A stretch of 64,000 bases of DNA from Brachycybe producta (Eukaryota > Arthropoda > Diplopoda > Playtdesmida > Andrognathidae), in contig JAUPFP010000008.1 of NCBI GenBank assembly GCA_036925085.1, positions 4,166,457 to 4,230,456 on the forward strand, in the 5' to 3' direction. The number at the start of each line of letters is the position of its first letter. Position 1 is the stretch's first letter. The notes beneath the pieces are model-generated. The model was not told the DNA's origin, did not search any database, and saw only the letters and a program-made list of their open reading frames with translations. Below, piece after piece: positions 47,369 to 57,864 of the stretch. Position numbers and translations under genes: made by a program.

Positions 47369-50300
47369 TCAAATTCTTGTGCGAGATTTGATGACTCTTT
47401 CCAAATGGTTCACCGTCAATGGTTTCATGGCCCTGAAAAGAGACAAAAACAAATGGATATACAACACGGTTACATTTTATAATTAACTTTAGTTTTTTTT
47501 TTTTTTCTGCCATTAATCCGCACTTACTTGCTCTTTGATAGAACGACAAATTTCGACGAAACTTTGTAATGTAAATAACAAAGTCTTGCAAGAGTAAGAA
47601 CTTCTTTGCGTAACTCGTGAGTGACTGGAATCTCAAGTGAAACCATTGTGACGTCCGATGTGAACTTCCTTATCGTCTTCCACAACATGTATAATACGGA
47701 AACGTCTGTCGTGTTAACAGTCAATGTTTTCTAAAAAGAAACGAACGCCCATTAATGCCTGGCTCACACAAAGAGATGCTAACGCATTCACAAACAGAAT
47801 GAACTCATCAGTCGCACAATGTGAAAACATCGTTTAAGTTCATGTTTCTAACGTAAGCATCAAACTAGTATACTGTTCTAGTTTCACGTTTGCAGTTTGC
47901 GTTCACGGTTCTTCCGCCTTTAGTGCAACCTATATAGCAACTCTGTAGCCTTAATATGAGGCTAGCAGCTTCTAATTGAAAGAATACCCGAAAATACTAA
48001 GTTTCACTCGTTTGAGAACATAAGATTGGCCTTTTGGCTTGTAGAGAAAACATATGTTCCATTTATTAACAATATCATCCATGTGTTTGTTAATGCACAC
48101 GTATTTTACGTGCGAACCAGGCTGAGAAGAGGACGAGAACACTTTTAAAGCAACTCATGCAAAAACTTAACATTTACTTGAAACTGGGGAAGTAAACAAG
48201 GATGCATATGTATTTTTATGATGATATTTTTGAAAATACACTTTCTTTCCTCCGTTTTTATCGTCAAACTTTATATAAGTGTTTTCTTCTCAACAATATT
48301 AGAATGCAAATCACCTTTGTATATTCGTCTAGCTTCAATATAAATCCCGAAATTCTTACATAAATTGTAAAAAAAAATTTCAAGTCGAAACAATACTTTG
48401 AAATGTGACTTTACCAAATTGTAAACCATTGCATCGAATTCTTTTTCTCTGTACGATGACGGTTCATTGTCGTTATTCTTTGTCTGAATGTTTGGCTTGC
48501 AGTCATCCTTCTCCTTTCCTTCCTCAATGACACAATCTTCTTTCTCCGCCTTTTCTTCGTCCTCCTTTTCCTTTGACTTTTCTTCGGCCGCCCTTTCCTC
48601 TGCCGCCTTCTTCTCCACCTTTTCTTCGGCCGCCTTCTCCTCCACCTTTTCTTCGGCCGCCTTCTCCTCCACCTTTTCTTCGTCCTCCTTCTCCTCCTCG
48701 TCATCATCAAAATCGTCATCATTATCGTCGTCGTCGTCATCATCATCATCAAGATTATCAAAATCGTCATCATGATCATCAAAATTGTCGTCGTCGTCAT
48801 CATCGTCATCAAGATCATCGTAATCGTCGACATCATCATCATCATCATCATCACCTTCTTCCTCCTCCTCTCTCGATCTCATTTTAGAGGTTTCATTAAG
48901 TTTAACAGACGACGAATGCAATTGTCGACTCTTTACATCCTTTTCTGGTGATTCTGAAGTGAAGTAAGCGTGTTCGCTTACGATGGAATCGATGTTTTTC
49001 AGCACATTAACAGTAGTGTCATCTGAGCTATCCGAATCACAGAAATCGTCCTCCGTATAAGGTGGTGGTGAAGGTGCATCTCTCAGTTGACCATTCATTC
49101 GATCGTTCTCGTCCAAATACGAGTCTTCGTCCGAAACTGAAACAACTTCCTGTTTGGAACGTTTCTGACCACTGTTCGACACAGAAAGTTTCTTATCAGC
49201 AGAACCGACATTACGTTTTGAACAACTATACGTTTTTTTCGTCACATTCTTGATGAGATTTGGTTCGTTCGTTAACGAACTCTGATTATTCAGACAACTT
49301 TCGGACTCGTTATCAATCGACTTGTCAAAACATTCGTTCTCTTCGTCTGTATTACAAATGTCCATAAACAATTCGTGTTTATCCGATTTCGTCTGTCTCG
49401 TTCTTAACTGTCGATTTTTATCTGAAAGACGAATTGGACTGTTTTCAGTAGACGACGTTTCATTTTTGTCTTCTCCATATGTATCTAAAACGAAATCGGC
49501 AAGTGCTTTTGGAGGTTTCCGCTTTCTACCATGAGAAGACGAAGGCAATTCAACAGTCGACAATTTCGTGATCTCCGTTTGTTTATTTCTTCCTCTCCGT
49601 TCCGATTGTTTAGTAACCGATTCTAATGTAACAGAAGGTTCTTCATCGTTTTCTTCTTCATCATCCTGCAATAGAGTTAGTATTTTGTCTCTTAACATCC
49701 GTCTCATGATATTTTTTCCGTATTCTTCATCACTTGTCGAAATATCGACCTCGTTCTTGGCCTTTTTGCATCTCGTTCTAGAACTAATTCCATTTTCTGT
49801 AACGGATTTCTTTGATTTGGAAGTTGTTTTGTTACTTTCTACTGATAGCTGCCGTCTTTTGATCTGCGAACTTGATTCCACTTCTTGAAATTCCAGCTCG
49901 GACGATGAAACTCCGTTCACTGAAACGAGTTTGAGAAAAATATTGTAATGTTAATTTCGACATTGTTGTAATTTCCTGTCCAGGTTTTGACCTTCTAACT
50001 TGTGATGAATTTGTTGAAACATATCAGCAACGTCTAATAAAAGAGAAATGGGTTTATTAAGTTTATTTTCATTGTTTCTAATTGTTTTTCTTCGTTTACC
50101 CTTTGATAGTGTGTCAATTAATGACAGTAGACCTTTAAATGCAGCTGGATATTGACCAGAATTTGCATTTTCTAACACTTCCTGGTGAGTTTCTTTCGCC
50201 TTTTCTGTAATATTATTACAAAGTCAAAAATGATGATTTCTTTAGCAATAATTGAGGGTTTCTTTATTTAAAAAAAACACCAAAATCATAAAATCCTACA

Positions 50301-50435
50301 GTTAAAAACACATTTACAGAACTGTCACAAGTTTATTTAATTCAAATAATTTAAGAATTTACCTGTTAAATGTTCAAATCGACGAGAAAAGTCAGATGTC
50401 AACTTCGTGAACGACATGACGCTGTTGGAATCCAT
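47369..50435 (-). CDS. Acidic nuclear-type protein with a possible TFIIS-N/IBD-like C-terminal domain
   Basis: Family not recognised. Minus-strand exons: 50435-50363, 50204-49992, 49919-48415, 47730-47528, 47432-47369; GT-AG junctions and phases give 685 codons plus TGA. Residues 1-95 are helical and charged (FTKLTSDFSRRFEHL). The region 97-440 is Ser/Lys-rich with several basic nuclear-localisation-like clusters (IKRRQ, RGRNKQ, HGRKRKPPK). About 446-497 is an almost pure Asp/Glu tract. About 499-556 is Glu/Lys/Ala repeats of the EEKVEEKAAEEK type, likely a charged single helix. The last ~100 residues (NLKTLTVNTTDVSVLYMLW, KTIRKFTSDVTMVSLEIPVT, HELRKEVLTLARLCYLHYK) have the spacing of a TFIIS N-terminal or LEDGF/HRP2 integrase-binding-type helical bundle; this is inference by eye. 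The exon 2 donor at 49991 is preferred over one about 35 bases downstream. The exon order is convergent with the asparaginase gene. Confidence 0.75.
47757..48125. mobile_element. Possible TIR element in the acidic gene's intron 3
   Basis: 'ttaatgcctggctcacac' at the left and 'gtgcgaaccaggctgag' preceded by 'ttaatgcacacgtatt' at the right form an imperfect inverted repeat. The interior includes an internal hairpin ('gttcatgtttc', 'gttcacggttc'). Single copy here. Confidence 0.35.
48540..48875 (-). repeat. Coding low-complexity tract (Asp/Glu and EEKVEEKAAEEK units)
   Basis: GAT/GAC-rich triplets followed by 36-bp units encoding EEKVEEKAA. Three near-identical units occur at about 48590-48700. 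Frames on the opposite strand (Ser/Phe/Pro-rich) are mirrors of this tract. Confidence 0.85.
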
Positions 50436-50909
50436 TCCATTCGTATTTTCAGTAACGCATATTGGTAAATTCTGCTCATAGATGACGCTAGTTGTTCACA
50501 GACAACAGAAATAGTATTCATGAAAGAGATATGAAGCAAGTAGAGTGATCAAGAATGCGATAATATTTGTTTCTTTAGTTATCAAATATGGTGGAATTTA
50601 CATACACGATTTCATATAAAAGGTACGCCATATTAGTACACCTTATTATGGTTCAATACGGTATACCGTTTTTTAAGGTCGAGATTTCATATATAACAAT
50701 AGATTGGAATAAATTATTATTACAGTATTAGGTGCGAGGTGTGTCATGCTTGTTTATTTATTATTTCTATTATTTTGTATGTACTAGTTGCCGTAGATGG
50801 TCAATTTATGTTTTTAACGTAACAAGTGAGTTTACATACTTTAGCATTAAATTAGCATTAGATCGACGTTGACACAACTATGCGGAAGGGGAACAACATA
50901 AGGAGTAAA
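50436..50909. other. 5' flank of the acidic-protein gene
   Basis: No element recognised. 'gatgacgctagttgttc' lies close upstream. A short palindromic stretch 'ggtacgccatattagtacac' lies near 50620. No clear core promoter. Confidence 0.45.
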
Positions 50910-51265
50910 TCTCCAACAGTAACTAGCTGTTTTACTGTTTATTCGTGTTTTACTGAATTTAAATAATTCAGTTCTATTCTGAGTATCCAGTAAAACGCAG
51001 ATAAAAGTAAAACGGGTTTTCACACAATCGCTTTGTTGTGAATCTTAGTGAATGTCGTACATGGTTTTCTTCCATGTCGTCCCCCTTCAATATGGTTTGT
51101 TCAAGGGGAGCAACATTGAAGAAAATCATGTATGAGATTCACTAAGATTCACAGCAGATCGTGTATTATGGAAAGTAATTTTACATTTTATTAGCGAAAA
51201 CAGGATATCCAGAATAGAATTGAAATTTGAAAATTCAGTAAAACGTTGATAACAAGTAAAATGGC
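50910..51265. mobile_element. Palindromic MITE
   Basis: Left arm 'cagtaactagctgttttac', 'agttctattctgagtatcca', 'gttgtgaatcttagtgaatg' and 'catggttttcttccatgtc'. Right arm 'gaagaaaatcatgtatgaga', 'ttcactaagattcacagcag', 'atatccagaatagaattg' and 'cagtaaaacgttgataacaa'. The arms are about 150 bases with a loop at 51075-51115. Non-coding. Confidence 0.65.
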
Positions 51266-51637
51266 TTGCAATACCGTACGAGAATCACACCCAATGTCCG
51301 CCCCCTTGAGATTGTTTCATTCAATCGGCGGCGGCTGGCCGCCGAATATATTTCAAATATATGCAAATTATTTTATTGCGAGGCATTTTTCAAGTTCATT
51401 AGGTTTTTTTCGTCATGTCTTCAGTTGCATCAACTTTTACGGTAAACAACCTTTTTTTATTAATGATAATCTGTGATCCAAAACACAATTTTTTGTTGAA
51501 AAAATATTTTTTCTCCAAAATAAAAATATGTATAAAGTCATTGTGAAAATTCCTTTGAGAAAATCCCTTAGGCGCCATTTTTTGTCCTCGCGCCCTTTTT
51601 TCATGGGCCACGGAATTAATTTCGGGCATTATGAGGG

Positions 51638-51654
51638 CCTTATATATATATAAG
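51638..51654 (+). promoter_or_regulatory. TATA-like box upstream of the 212-aa gene
   Basis: TTATATATATATAAG lies about 95 bases before the ATG at 51747. The interval to the ATG has no intron-like signals, so transcription could start near 51670-51685. In an AT-rich genome this may be chance. Confidence 0.35.
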
Positions 51655-51746
51655 AAACAATTTTCAATCATTTTATATCACATCATACATAGACAAAGTT
51701 ACAGAGAAAATAGTTTTATAAACAAGTTTTGATTCCAAAAAAAAAA

Positions 51747-52385
51747 ATGGATTTTGAAAGTTTTCTACTAAAGTTTTGGTTTCTAAGAACCATTTTATTT
51801 GAATTATGTTTGTCTTTGATGGTCATTGGTCACTTTGATGATGTTAGAGTTGGAAAAACGTCACTGATGACAACACCTTTGACGTCAAATGACATTTTTG
51901 AAATATTGGCCATCTTGAATGACAATAATGGAATTTCAAAAGATGGCCGCCAGAGAAAGGGGAGGACATTTTTAAAGATGCGTTCAATGATGAAAAATGA
52001 TAAGAATAGGATGAAATTCTCTCGTGATTATGATTATGAGAATGATGTTAGTGGTCAGTTTGAGTTTAATAATGAAATGACAATGATGGACAGTATGTCT
52101 GTCGGTGCAGAAAGTGTTCTAAATGGACTTCAACAAATGGCCGCCGTTGGATCCTTTTATCTGATGGAATTTTTGACTCGATTTCAACAGATTTTATTTC
52201 TGGAAAAACTTACTTTTATCGATTGGATCAGTTTGTTTTTTGTGCCCGGTTTTATTGGTTTTCTTCTTGTTCATAAATTTAACATTGCTTTTGAAATTCT
52301 TTTTTATTCACTTCTCTTGTTGGCAGCCATTTTTGTTATTGGTTTTGTTCCTAATCAACCCATGACTAGAAATCTATTAAATTGA
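51747..52385 (+). CDS. Intronless 212-aa membrane protein, family unknown
   Basis: Single open frame from the ATG in AAAAAAATGGATTTTGAAAG to TGA. An in-frame extension upstream starts only with TTG, so this ATG is used. Residues 6-30 (LLKFWFLRTILFELCLSLMV) are hydrophobic, a signal peptide or signal anchor. Residues about 35-135 are polar and charged, with a basic stretch (RQRKGRTFLKMRSMMKNDK) containing a possible dibasic processing region, then DYDYENDV and a Met-rich MTMMDSMS. Two hydrophobic helices follow (FIDWISLFFVPGFIGFLLV and ILFYSLLLLAAIFVIGFV), and it ends NQPMTRNLLN. Composition and uninterrupted length argue for a real gene. I recognise no family. A foldback element begins 65 bases after the stop. 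It could be a lineage-specific secreted/membrane protein or, less likely, one exon of a larger gene. Confidence 0.6.
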   Translation: MDFESFLLKFWFLRTILFELCLSLMVIGHFDDVRVGKTSLMTTPLTSNDIFEILAILNDNNGISKDGRQRKGRTFLKMRSMMKNDKNRMKFSRDYDYENDVSGQFEFNNEMTMMDSMSVGAESVLNGLQQMAAVGSFYLMEFLTRFQQILFLEKLTFIDWISLFFVPGFIGFLLVHKFNIAFEILFYSLLLLAAIFVIGFVPNQPMTRNLLN

Positions 52386-52450
52386 ATTGTATATATATAA
52401 ACATATCGATTTGAAATTAGGATTTTTATTGTGTGGAGGTGGGAGGAGGT

Positions 52451-52656
52451 ACAGGCAGTTAGAAATCGGGGAGAACTTCAGTTGGCTCCGCGCTTGTTAT
52501 GACGACCGGCAACTTCTAATTGGTTAGTTGTGTGGTTCGACGTTGAAAAGGGCGGAGAATGAGACGTCGGACTTCATAACCAACCAATTAGAAGTTGCCG
52601 GTCATCATAACAAGGGCGGAGCCAACTGAAGTTCTCCCCGATTTCTCACTGCCTGT
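52451..52656. mobile_element. Near-perfect ~206-bp hairpin element, copy 1
   Basis: Ends ACAGGCAGTTAGAAATCGGG and CCCCGATTTCTCACTGCCTGT. The arms run through 'gaacttcagttggctccgcg', 'cttgttatgacgaccggcaa' and 'cttctaattggtta', and the other arm repeats these in inverse with very few mismatches; the loop is near 52540-52575. 'aggaggt' occurs on both flanks. A second copy lies at 53178-53388. Confidence 0.8.
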
Positions 52657-52794
52657 CTAGGAGGTCAGAGCTCTCGTGTTTATTGAAGAAGGTCAAAGGT
52701 TAGGTCACATTTTATGACATTTTACTCATAAATTGCATACAAGGTGACAAAACGTGAAATTTTGTGAGATTTTACTATGTGTATTTCTATAATT

Positions 52795-53065
52795 CATGAG
52801 TAAAATGAAGTGAAACTAGAAAGTGTTTTAGAAACTAGAAGGGATATAGCTCAATCATTTAAGGCTATTTAATTGTGAATATCTTTCAAAAAAAAATTTT
52901 TTGTATGTCCATAAAAAAGTTTATTTTGAAAGATATCAACATTAAAATACCGTTTATACGTGATTTATCTATACCCTTCTAGTTTTTAAAACAGATTCAA
53001 GTTTCTCTTCATATTGTATCTGAAAGACAGAATAACCAAACTTCGAAAGGCGATCAATTTACAAT
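52795..53065. mobile_element. Palindromic MITE family A, copy
   Basis: 'aagtgaaactagaaagtgtt', 'ttagaaactagaagggatat' and 'gaatatctttcaaaaaaaa' in the left arm; 'tttattttgaaagatatcaa', 'atacccttctagtttttaaa' and 'ctgaaagacagaataacc' in the right. One of the least diverged copies. Confidence 0.75.
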
Positions 53066-53177
53066 TTCAATTTAAAAACAAATTTAAGTCGCGTACAGAT
53101 CAAAATTAAATGTTGGCGAACCGCTAGAGAGAGAGAGAGTTGCTCGCGATCGAGCTTAAAGTCTACACCAAGAAAAT

Positions 53178-53388
53178 AACGGGCAGTTAGAAATCGGTCA
53201 GAACTTTAGTTGGCGCTCCGCCCTTGTTATGACGACCGGCAACTTCTAATTGGCTGGTTATGTTTGACGTCACATGCTCCGCCCTTTTCAACGTCAGACT
53301 ACATATAACCAGCCAATTAGAAGTTGCCGGTCGTCATAACAAGGGCGGAGCGCCAACTAAAGTTCTGACCGATTTCTAACTGCCTGTT
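53178..53388. mobile_element. Near-perfect ~211-bp hairpin element, copy 2
   Basis: Starts AACGGGCAGTTAGAAATCGG and ends CCGATTTCTAACTGCCTGTT. GAAAAT precedes the left end and follows the right end, a likely 6-bp target-site duplication. The arms share 'ttgttatgacgaccggcaac' and 'ttctaattggctggttat' with each other and with copy 1; the loop contains TTTGACGTCACATGC. Confidence 0.8.
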
Positions 53389-53508
53389 GAAAATGAGTGC
53401 GTTCGCATATGGCGAAACAGCTTTCGAGATTTTGTTTGTTAGTTCATCAAGAGTTCGCGTTATTCAATTTGTTTTTAACAATCATTTGGCACCAATTGTT
53501 TGTAATAA

Positions 53509-53950
53509 CTAGTAGGGTAACCCGTCATAAATGACGGGAGCAAAATTCACAGGCAATTGTGCGCAGCATTAGAATTTCTTTTTCTCCGCCCTTTTATGAC
53601 GTCAGACCAAGTAACAAACCAATTAGAAATCGATGACGTTCATAAAAAGGCGGAGGAAAAGAAATTCTAATCCTGGGCACAATTGCCTGTGATAAACTGT
53701 AGTTTAATTTTGCTACTATTATCCCCTCCCCTTTTTATATTTGAAAGAGAAAATTGAGTTTTTCATTTTCTCTGGTGTGCGCATGCGCGTCGTTTGTTCC
53801 TCACCCTTCCCACTTTTTCCCCCCTCCACGTTTCTCTCTCTCTCCCCCCCCCCCCTCTACCCTTTCCAATTTTTTCCCCTCCAATTTAATATCATGGGGT
53901 TGTCTTTGTTTGTACAGCGTTACACACACACTCACAGAGAGACCTGGCTT
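53509..53950 (-). mobile_element. Helitron/Helentron-like element, copy 3, with a nested palindrome
   Basis: On the minus strand it ends in hairpin CCCGTCATTTATGACGGG (53521-53538), 8 nt, then CTAG (53509-53512) followed by T, exactly as copies 1 and 2. The other end near 53947 reads AAGCCAGGTCTCTCTGTGAG on that strand. Between the hairpin and the GCGCATGCGC block is an extra palindrome ('ttagaatttctttttctccg' ... 'cggaggaaaagaaattctaa') at about 53569-53680 that copy 2 lacks. Confidence 0.6.
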
Positions 53951-55854
53951 AATATATATAACTATAAACTGGCGAGACGAGCAAACTTTGTGCCCGTTTG
54001 CGAACATTTCTAGAACTGTTTAAAAATAGAAAAAACAAATGTTTACAAATACAGTTTATGTTTTACAAATATCTGTTAATTGATTAGGTCTCGCTTTTTT
54101 TTGGAGGGGGGGGGGAGTTAGGTGTTTGGGCTGTGGGTCGCGATCTCTAGATTAGAAAGGAGGGCCCTCGGAAATGAAGGCGGGTGATATGATGTATGAG
54201 GGGGTGGAGAATTATAACCGTAAAATATACTTTTTAAAAAAAAATTCACTGCTTCACCTGTTATATGGTGGTGCTTGTGGTGATGGGGGTGGGGGGGGGG
54301 TATGGTTTCCATCCCACACTGAATTTCTTTTCCGTAAATATTTCTTTGGTTGCTTTTTCTACTTGACCTCGAACTTAAGTTTATAAAATTAAAATTCCGA
54401 CCTGGAATATTGAGAGAGTGAAAGAAAGAAAGAATGAGGAAAGGGGGGGGGGGGAAGGTTATATAATGAGTCGGAAGATTTCAGTTATATTTGTGTTGTT
54501 GTTGTTGTGTGTCCGTGAAACAAACGGTCAGGTCGTCCCGGGACGATTCTTCTTCTTGTTGTCCATTTATTTGAAAGACAGTTAACTGAAAAGGACGAAC
54601 CAGAAGAAGAAGAAAAAAAAACAAAACAAATCTCGCTCTTCATTATTAATATTATTATTATACAACTAAAATTTCAAGTTTCTTTTCTGGGACATCACAT
54701 CCTCCCCTCAAAATTCTTTTAAATCTTTTATTTCTATTGTCTTTTTATTTCAATTTTCATTCATTTTTGTGATCATTGGTTTTTTTTTTTTTGGTTAATA
54801 TACACACATAATATACAATTATTATTACAAAAGACACACATGTCATTTTTATGCTTTTATTTATAAATAATTTTAATTCGTTGGATTTGGTGGACACTTT
54901 TTTTTTTTTCAAAAAACAAAAAACAAAAAACAAAAACAAACAACATTGTGGAAGATTTTTTTTTGTTTGTTTTTCTAACAACAAAAATGAGTTAAAAATC
55001 TTTCCACCCAAAAAAAACAACAACAACAACGAGGGATCTGGAGAGGACACATCAAATATACAAGGAATTCGAGGAAAAAACAGAAGAAGAAAAAGAAGTT
55101 TGAAGAAAAGTGGAATCGGCAATTTTTACTTTTTTGTAAGTTGATTAATATTTTGAATTTTATTTATGATTTTTAAAAACAAAACAAAACAAATATAATT
55201 AACTTATAATGTTAGTAATTAAATAATTTCAATTTAATTGTTCTTTTAAGACATAATTGATTGTGGAAATTCTTGCATATTTTGTTTGCGGACAAAAAAA
55301 ACTGTTCATTTTTTTAAGTCACGGATTTAAATCGCAGTTTAAGTCACGATTTAAATCGCAGTTTAAGTCACGATTTAATGAAAAAAATTGGTAAAAATAA
55401 CATGAAAAAATCAAGTGATTCAAATCACATTTTTAAATTTTATTAAATTAGGATTTTTTTCTGTAATTAATGTGGTTGACAGATGAATAAACAAGCCTGA
55501 TTTCATTACTTTCGTCTTGTTTGAATTTTCAGTTTATATTTTAAAAAAAAATTTATAAAATTTTACACAAATAAATAAAATTGTGATTTAAATAAAAAAA
55601 ATGGGCGATTTTTTAATATTTTTTTGTAAAAGAGAACTTTTATTCAAAAACTACAATTAATGTAATCAATAATAACTGACATCTGAACACAAGTGGCGCG
55701 GTATTTCAAAATAAACATTTTATTACAGATTGAAATTGTCAATTTTCGTTTAAATTGGTTGACAAACAGTTTTTTTTTAAGTCGGCTTTTTGATATTTCT
55801 TTTTTAAAACTGCAATAAATTTAAATAACGTTTTTAAAAAAAAACTGTCTAAGC
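53951..55854. other. Intergenic, low-complexity; possible upstream part of the mucin-like gene
   Basis: Poly-G runs near 54108, 54289 and 54445; a CA/AAC-rich stretch at 54900-55030; and short direct repeats of 'aagtcacgatttaaatcgca' plus 'gttt' at 55315-55378. GTAAGT donors occur near 55135. Open frames of 121 and 97 codons are homopolymer-driven. No gene recognised. Confidence 0.5.
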
Positions 55855-56115
55855 ACAGCTGATTTTTTTAACGAACATCTTGATTAGGAACAATACAAAT
55901 TAGAAAGGTTAGTTCAATCACTTAAAGAGTATTTTCATATTGATGATATCTTTCAAAATAAACGTTTAAAAAATATGTTCTACTGAAACTGACATAAAAA
56001 GTTTATTTTGAAAGATATCAACATGAAAATCGCCTTAAGAGATTGAGCTACCCTTCTAGTTTTTTTTAAAAAAAATTCAAGTTACTCTTCATTTTTACAC
56101 GTGAAATACAAAATT
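55855..56115. mobile_element. Palindromic MITE family A, copy
   Basis: 'agcacagctgatttttttaa', 'agaaaggttagttcaatcac' and 'atctttcaaaataaacgttt' in the left arm; 'agtttattttgaaagatatc', 'gagctacccttctagttttt' and 'cacgtgaaatacaaaatt' in the right. Confidence 0.7.
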
Positions 56116-56740
56116 ACTTTGAAAAATCTCCGCAAAGAGCGCTAGTATCGTTTTTCTATTGAGCACATAGACCCAATGTTAAAGAAAAAATATTAATTTT
56201 TAAAATACACAATCGCGGCGGCAATATGTTTATTTTTTATATTTAAGGTTGTCCCATTTTAATTTTTTAAAGTGCAATGTGCACCTTAAATATATGCTGA
56301 TCTAGTGATAGAATGACAAAAAATTGGTAAGTGCGGTTCTATTTTTAAAAACTATTTCAAAATCGCGAATTTCTAACTCTGATGTTTAAACTCCATTGCC
56401 TCCAGTCCAAATAAGAAAAAAACATCCAGTAAAATGTTCGTAAAAAATACCTAAAAATATTTTTTTAAAAAATCAGAAAAAAATTCAGCACGTGCACCAA
56501 TGTGTTGGCTTCGCTGTTGGTTTATTTGTGGTTTTTTAAAATTATTTTTACGTATTTTTACGAGCATTTTAATGGTTGCTTGTTGCTTACGAGCGTGCGT
56601 ACTCATTGGATTTTAACATAAGAGTTAGAAATTCGTGATTTAGGAAATAGTTTTTAAAAATAGAAAAGCACTTTCCAGTTTTTTTGTCATTTTATCACTA
56701 GATCAGCATGTATTTAAGGTACTATTCTAGTTTATAATAC
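56116..56740. repeat. Repeat, inverse of 17.24-18.19 kb, without Helitron insertion
   Basis: Shares 'aaatctccgcaaagagcgct' plus 'agtatcg', 'cacatagacccaatgttaaa', 'tatgctgatctagtgataga', 'tcgcgaatttctaactctga' and 'agcacgtgcaccaatgtg' with the 17-18 kb repeat. It is itself partly palindromic: 'cactagatcagcatgtattt' recurs at 56695, inverse of 56295. Non-coding. Confidence 0.6.
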
Positions 56741-57548
56741 ACTTTTTCAATTTATTGTTTAGCTAAGCACCGTTTATCAAATGCTTTTGTTTTTCTTTTA
56801 AAATAAATCGAAATCAAATAATACATTTCTATGATTAACTAAATTCCACTTCAAGAGAGTGGAGTTAAAAGAAGACATAAATCCGGTATTTTCAATGAGT
56901 GTACTTGAACAGAGAGGTTACTTCTATTTTGAAACCGGTGTGATTAGCTATACTCACGAGGGAGGGAGAGAGAGAGAGAGAGTTCAAGTTTGAAGTTTAA
57001 GTGGAAACTTCTTCTCTTCATGAATTTACGGCCTAAATTGTTTCAATTTTTGTTATTTCACTTATTTCGAATGTCGTTAGAAGAAGAAACGAACGGTTTT
57101 TTTTTTCACAAACAAAAAACCGGTTCGCGAGTGAAATTTTTGCTAAACTGAAAGTTATGACTTTTTGTTGTTGAAATGTTTCAGTTCATTGACCTTTGTT
57201 TTCAAGTTTGGGGAAAGGAACATCCATTTCACAGACAATCACCGCACACAAACACGTAAGGTGAGTGTGTTGGTTGTGGGACGTAAATAATAATAATAAA
57301 CGTGACTACAGTTTTTTTTTCTTGTTCTTTTTAGCTTGAGGGTGGTGTTTACTTGTTGACCTAAGTTGGCCTTAAACCTTCCCTTGTGTGACCCCACCCA
57401 CCCTTCGAACCTTTCGAATTGGTTCTACTTTGAGCGAAAGCGAGAGAGAAAGAGAGAGAAAAAATTATAAAAAATGAGAATTAGACGTTTTTTTTTTATA
57501 ATCTGACGAATATAATCGAATGAGAACTCGGGTTATTCTGTATTTTGG
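56741..57548. other. Intergenic with a possible 5'UTR exon donor
   Basis: 'caaacacgtaaggtgagtgt' at about 57248-57265 contains a strong AAG|GTGAGT donor. The sequence before it is less AT-rich than its surroundings and could be a non-coding first exon of the gene at 59796, whose coding exon follows a TTTTCAG acceptor at 59774. GAGA-type runs lie near 56965 and 57440. No transcript evidence can be had from sequence alone. Confidence 0.25.
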
Positions 57549-57852
57549 TACAATTACAATTAGTACTCTGCTAGGAGCCAAATAGGCCTATGGCAGAAGG
57601 AAATAAAAGTCCAAATGCAGCATTAAGCATTGTCAAGCACATATATAAAACAAAATGAATATACAATCCCAACAATCCCACAAAAGAAAATTATCCCCAT
57701 TCACCCACTGCCTCAGGAAGAGAGAGTTCCATTGGTAACAGTGGTAGCATGTATATGTGCTTGACAATGCTTAATACTTGCATGTGGACTTTTTTTGTCT
57801 CTCTGCCATAGGCCTATTTGGCTGCTAGCAGAGTACTAATTGTAATTGTAAC
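57549..57852. mobile_element. Palindromic MITE with ACAATTACAATTAGTACTCT ends
   Basis: Left ACAATTACAATTAGTACTCT plus 'gctaggagccaaataggcct' and 'gcattaagcattgtcaagca'. The right arm is inverse with few mismatches: 'gtgcttgacaatgcttaata', 'cataggcctatttggctgct' and 'agcagagtactaattgtaat'. A half copy of the terminus recurs at 58722-58790. Confidence 0.75.
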
Positions 57853-57864
57853 ATTATAAGCTAT

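Noticed and set aside
48411..48887. Ser/Phe/Pro-rich and Met-rich frames opposite the acidic tract
   Set aside because: Mirror frames of the Asp/Glu coding tract of the minus-strand gene.
47369..50435. Assignment of the acidic gene to DAXX
   Set aside because: It has an acidic tract like DAXX, but I see neither the N-terminal helical bundle order nor the histone-binding domain sequence of that family.
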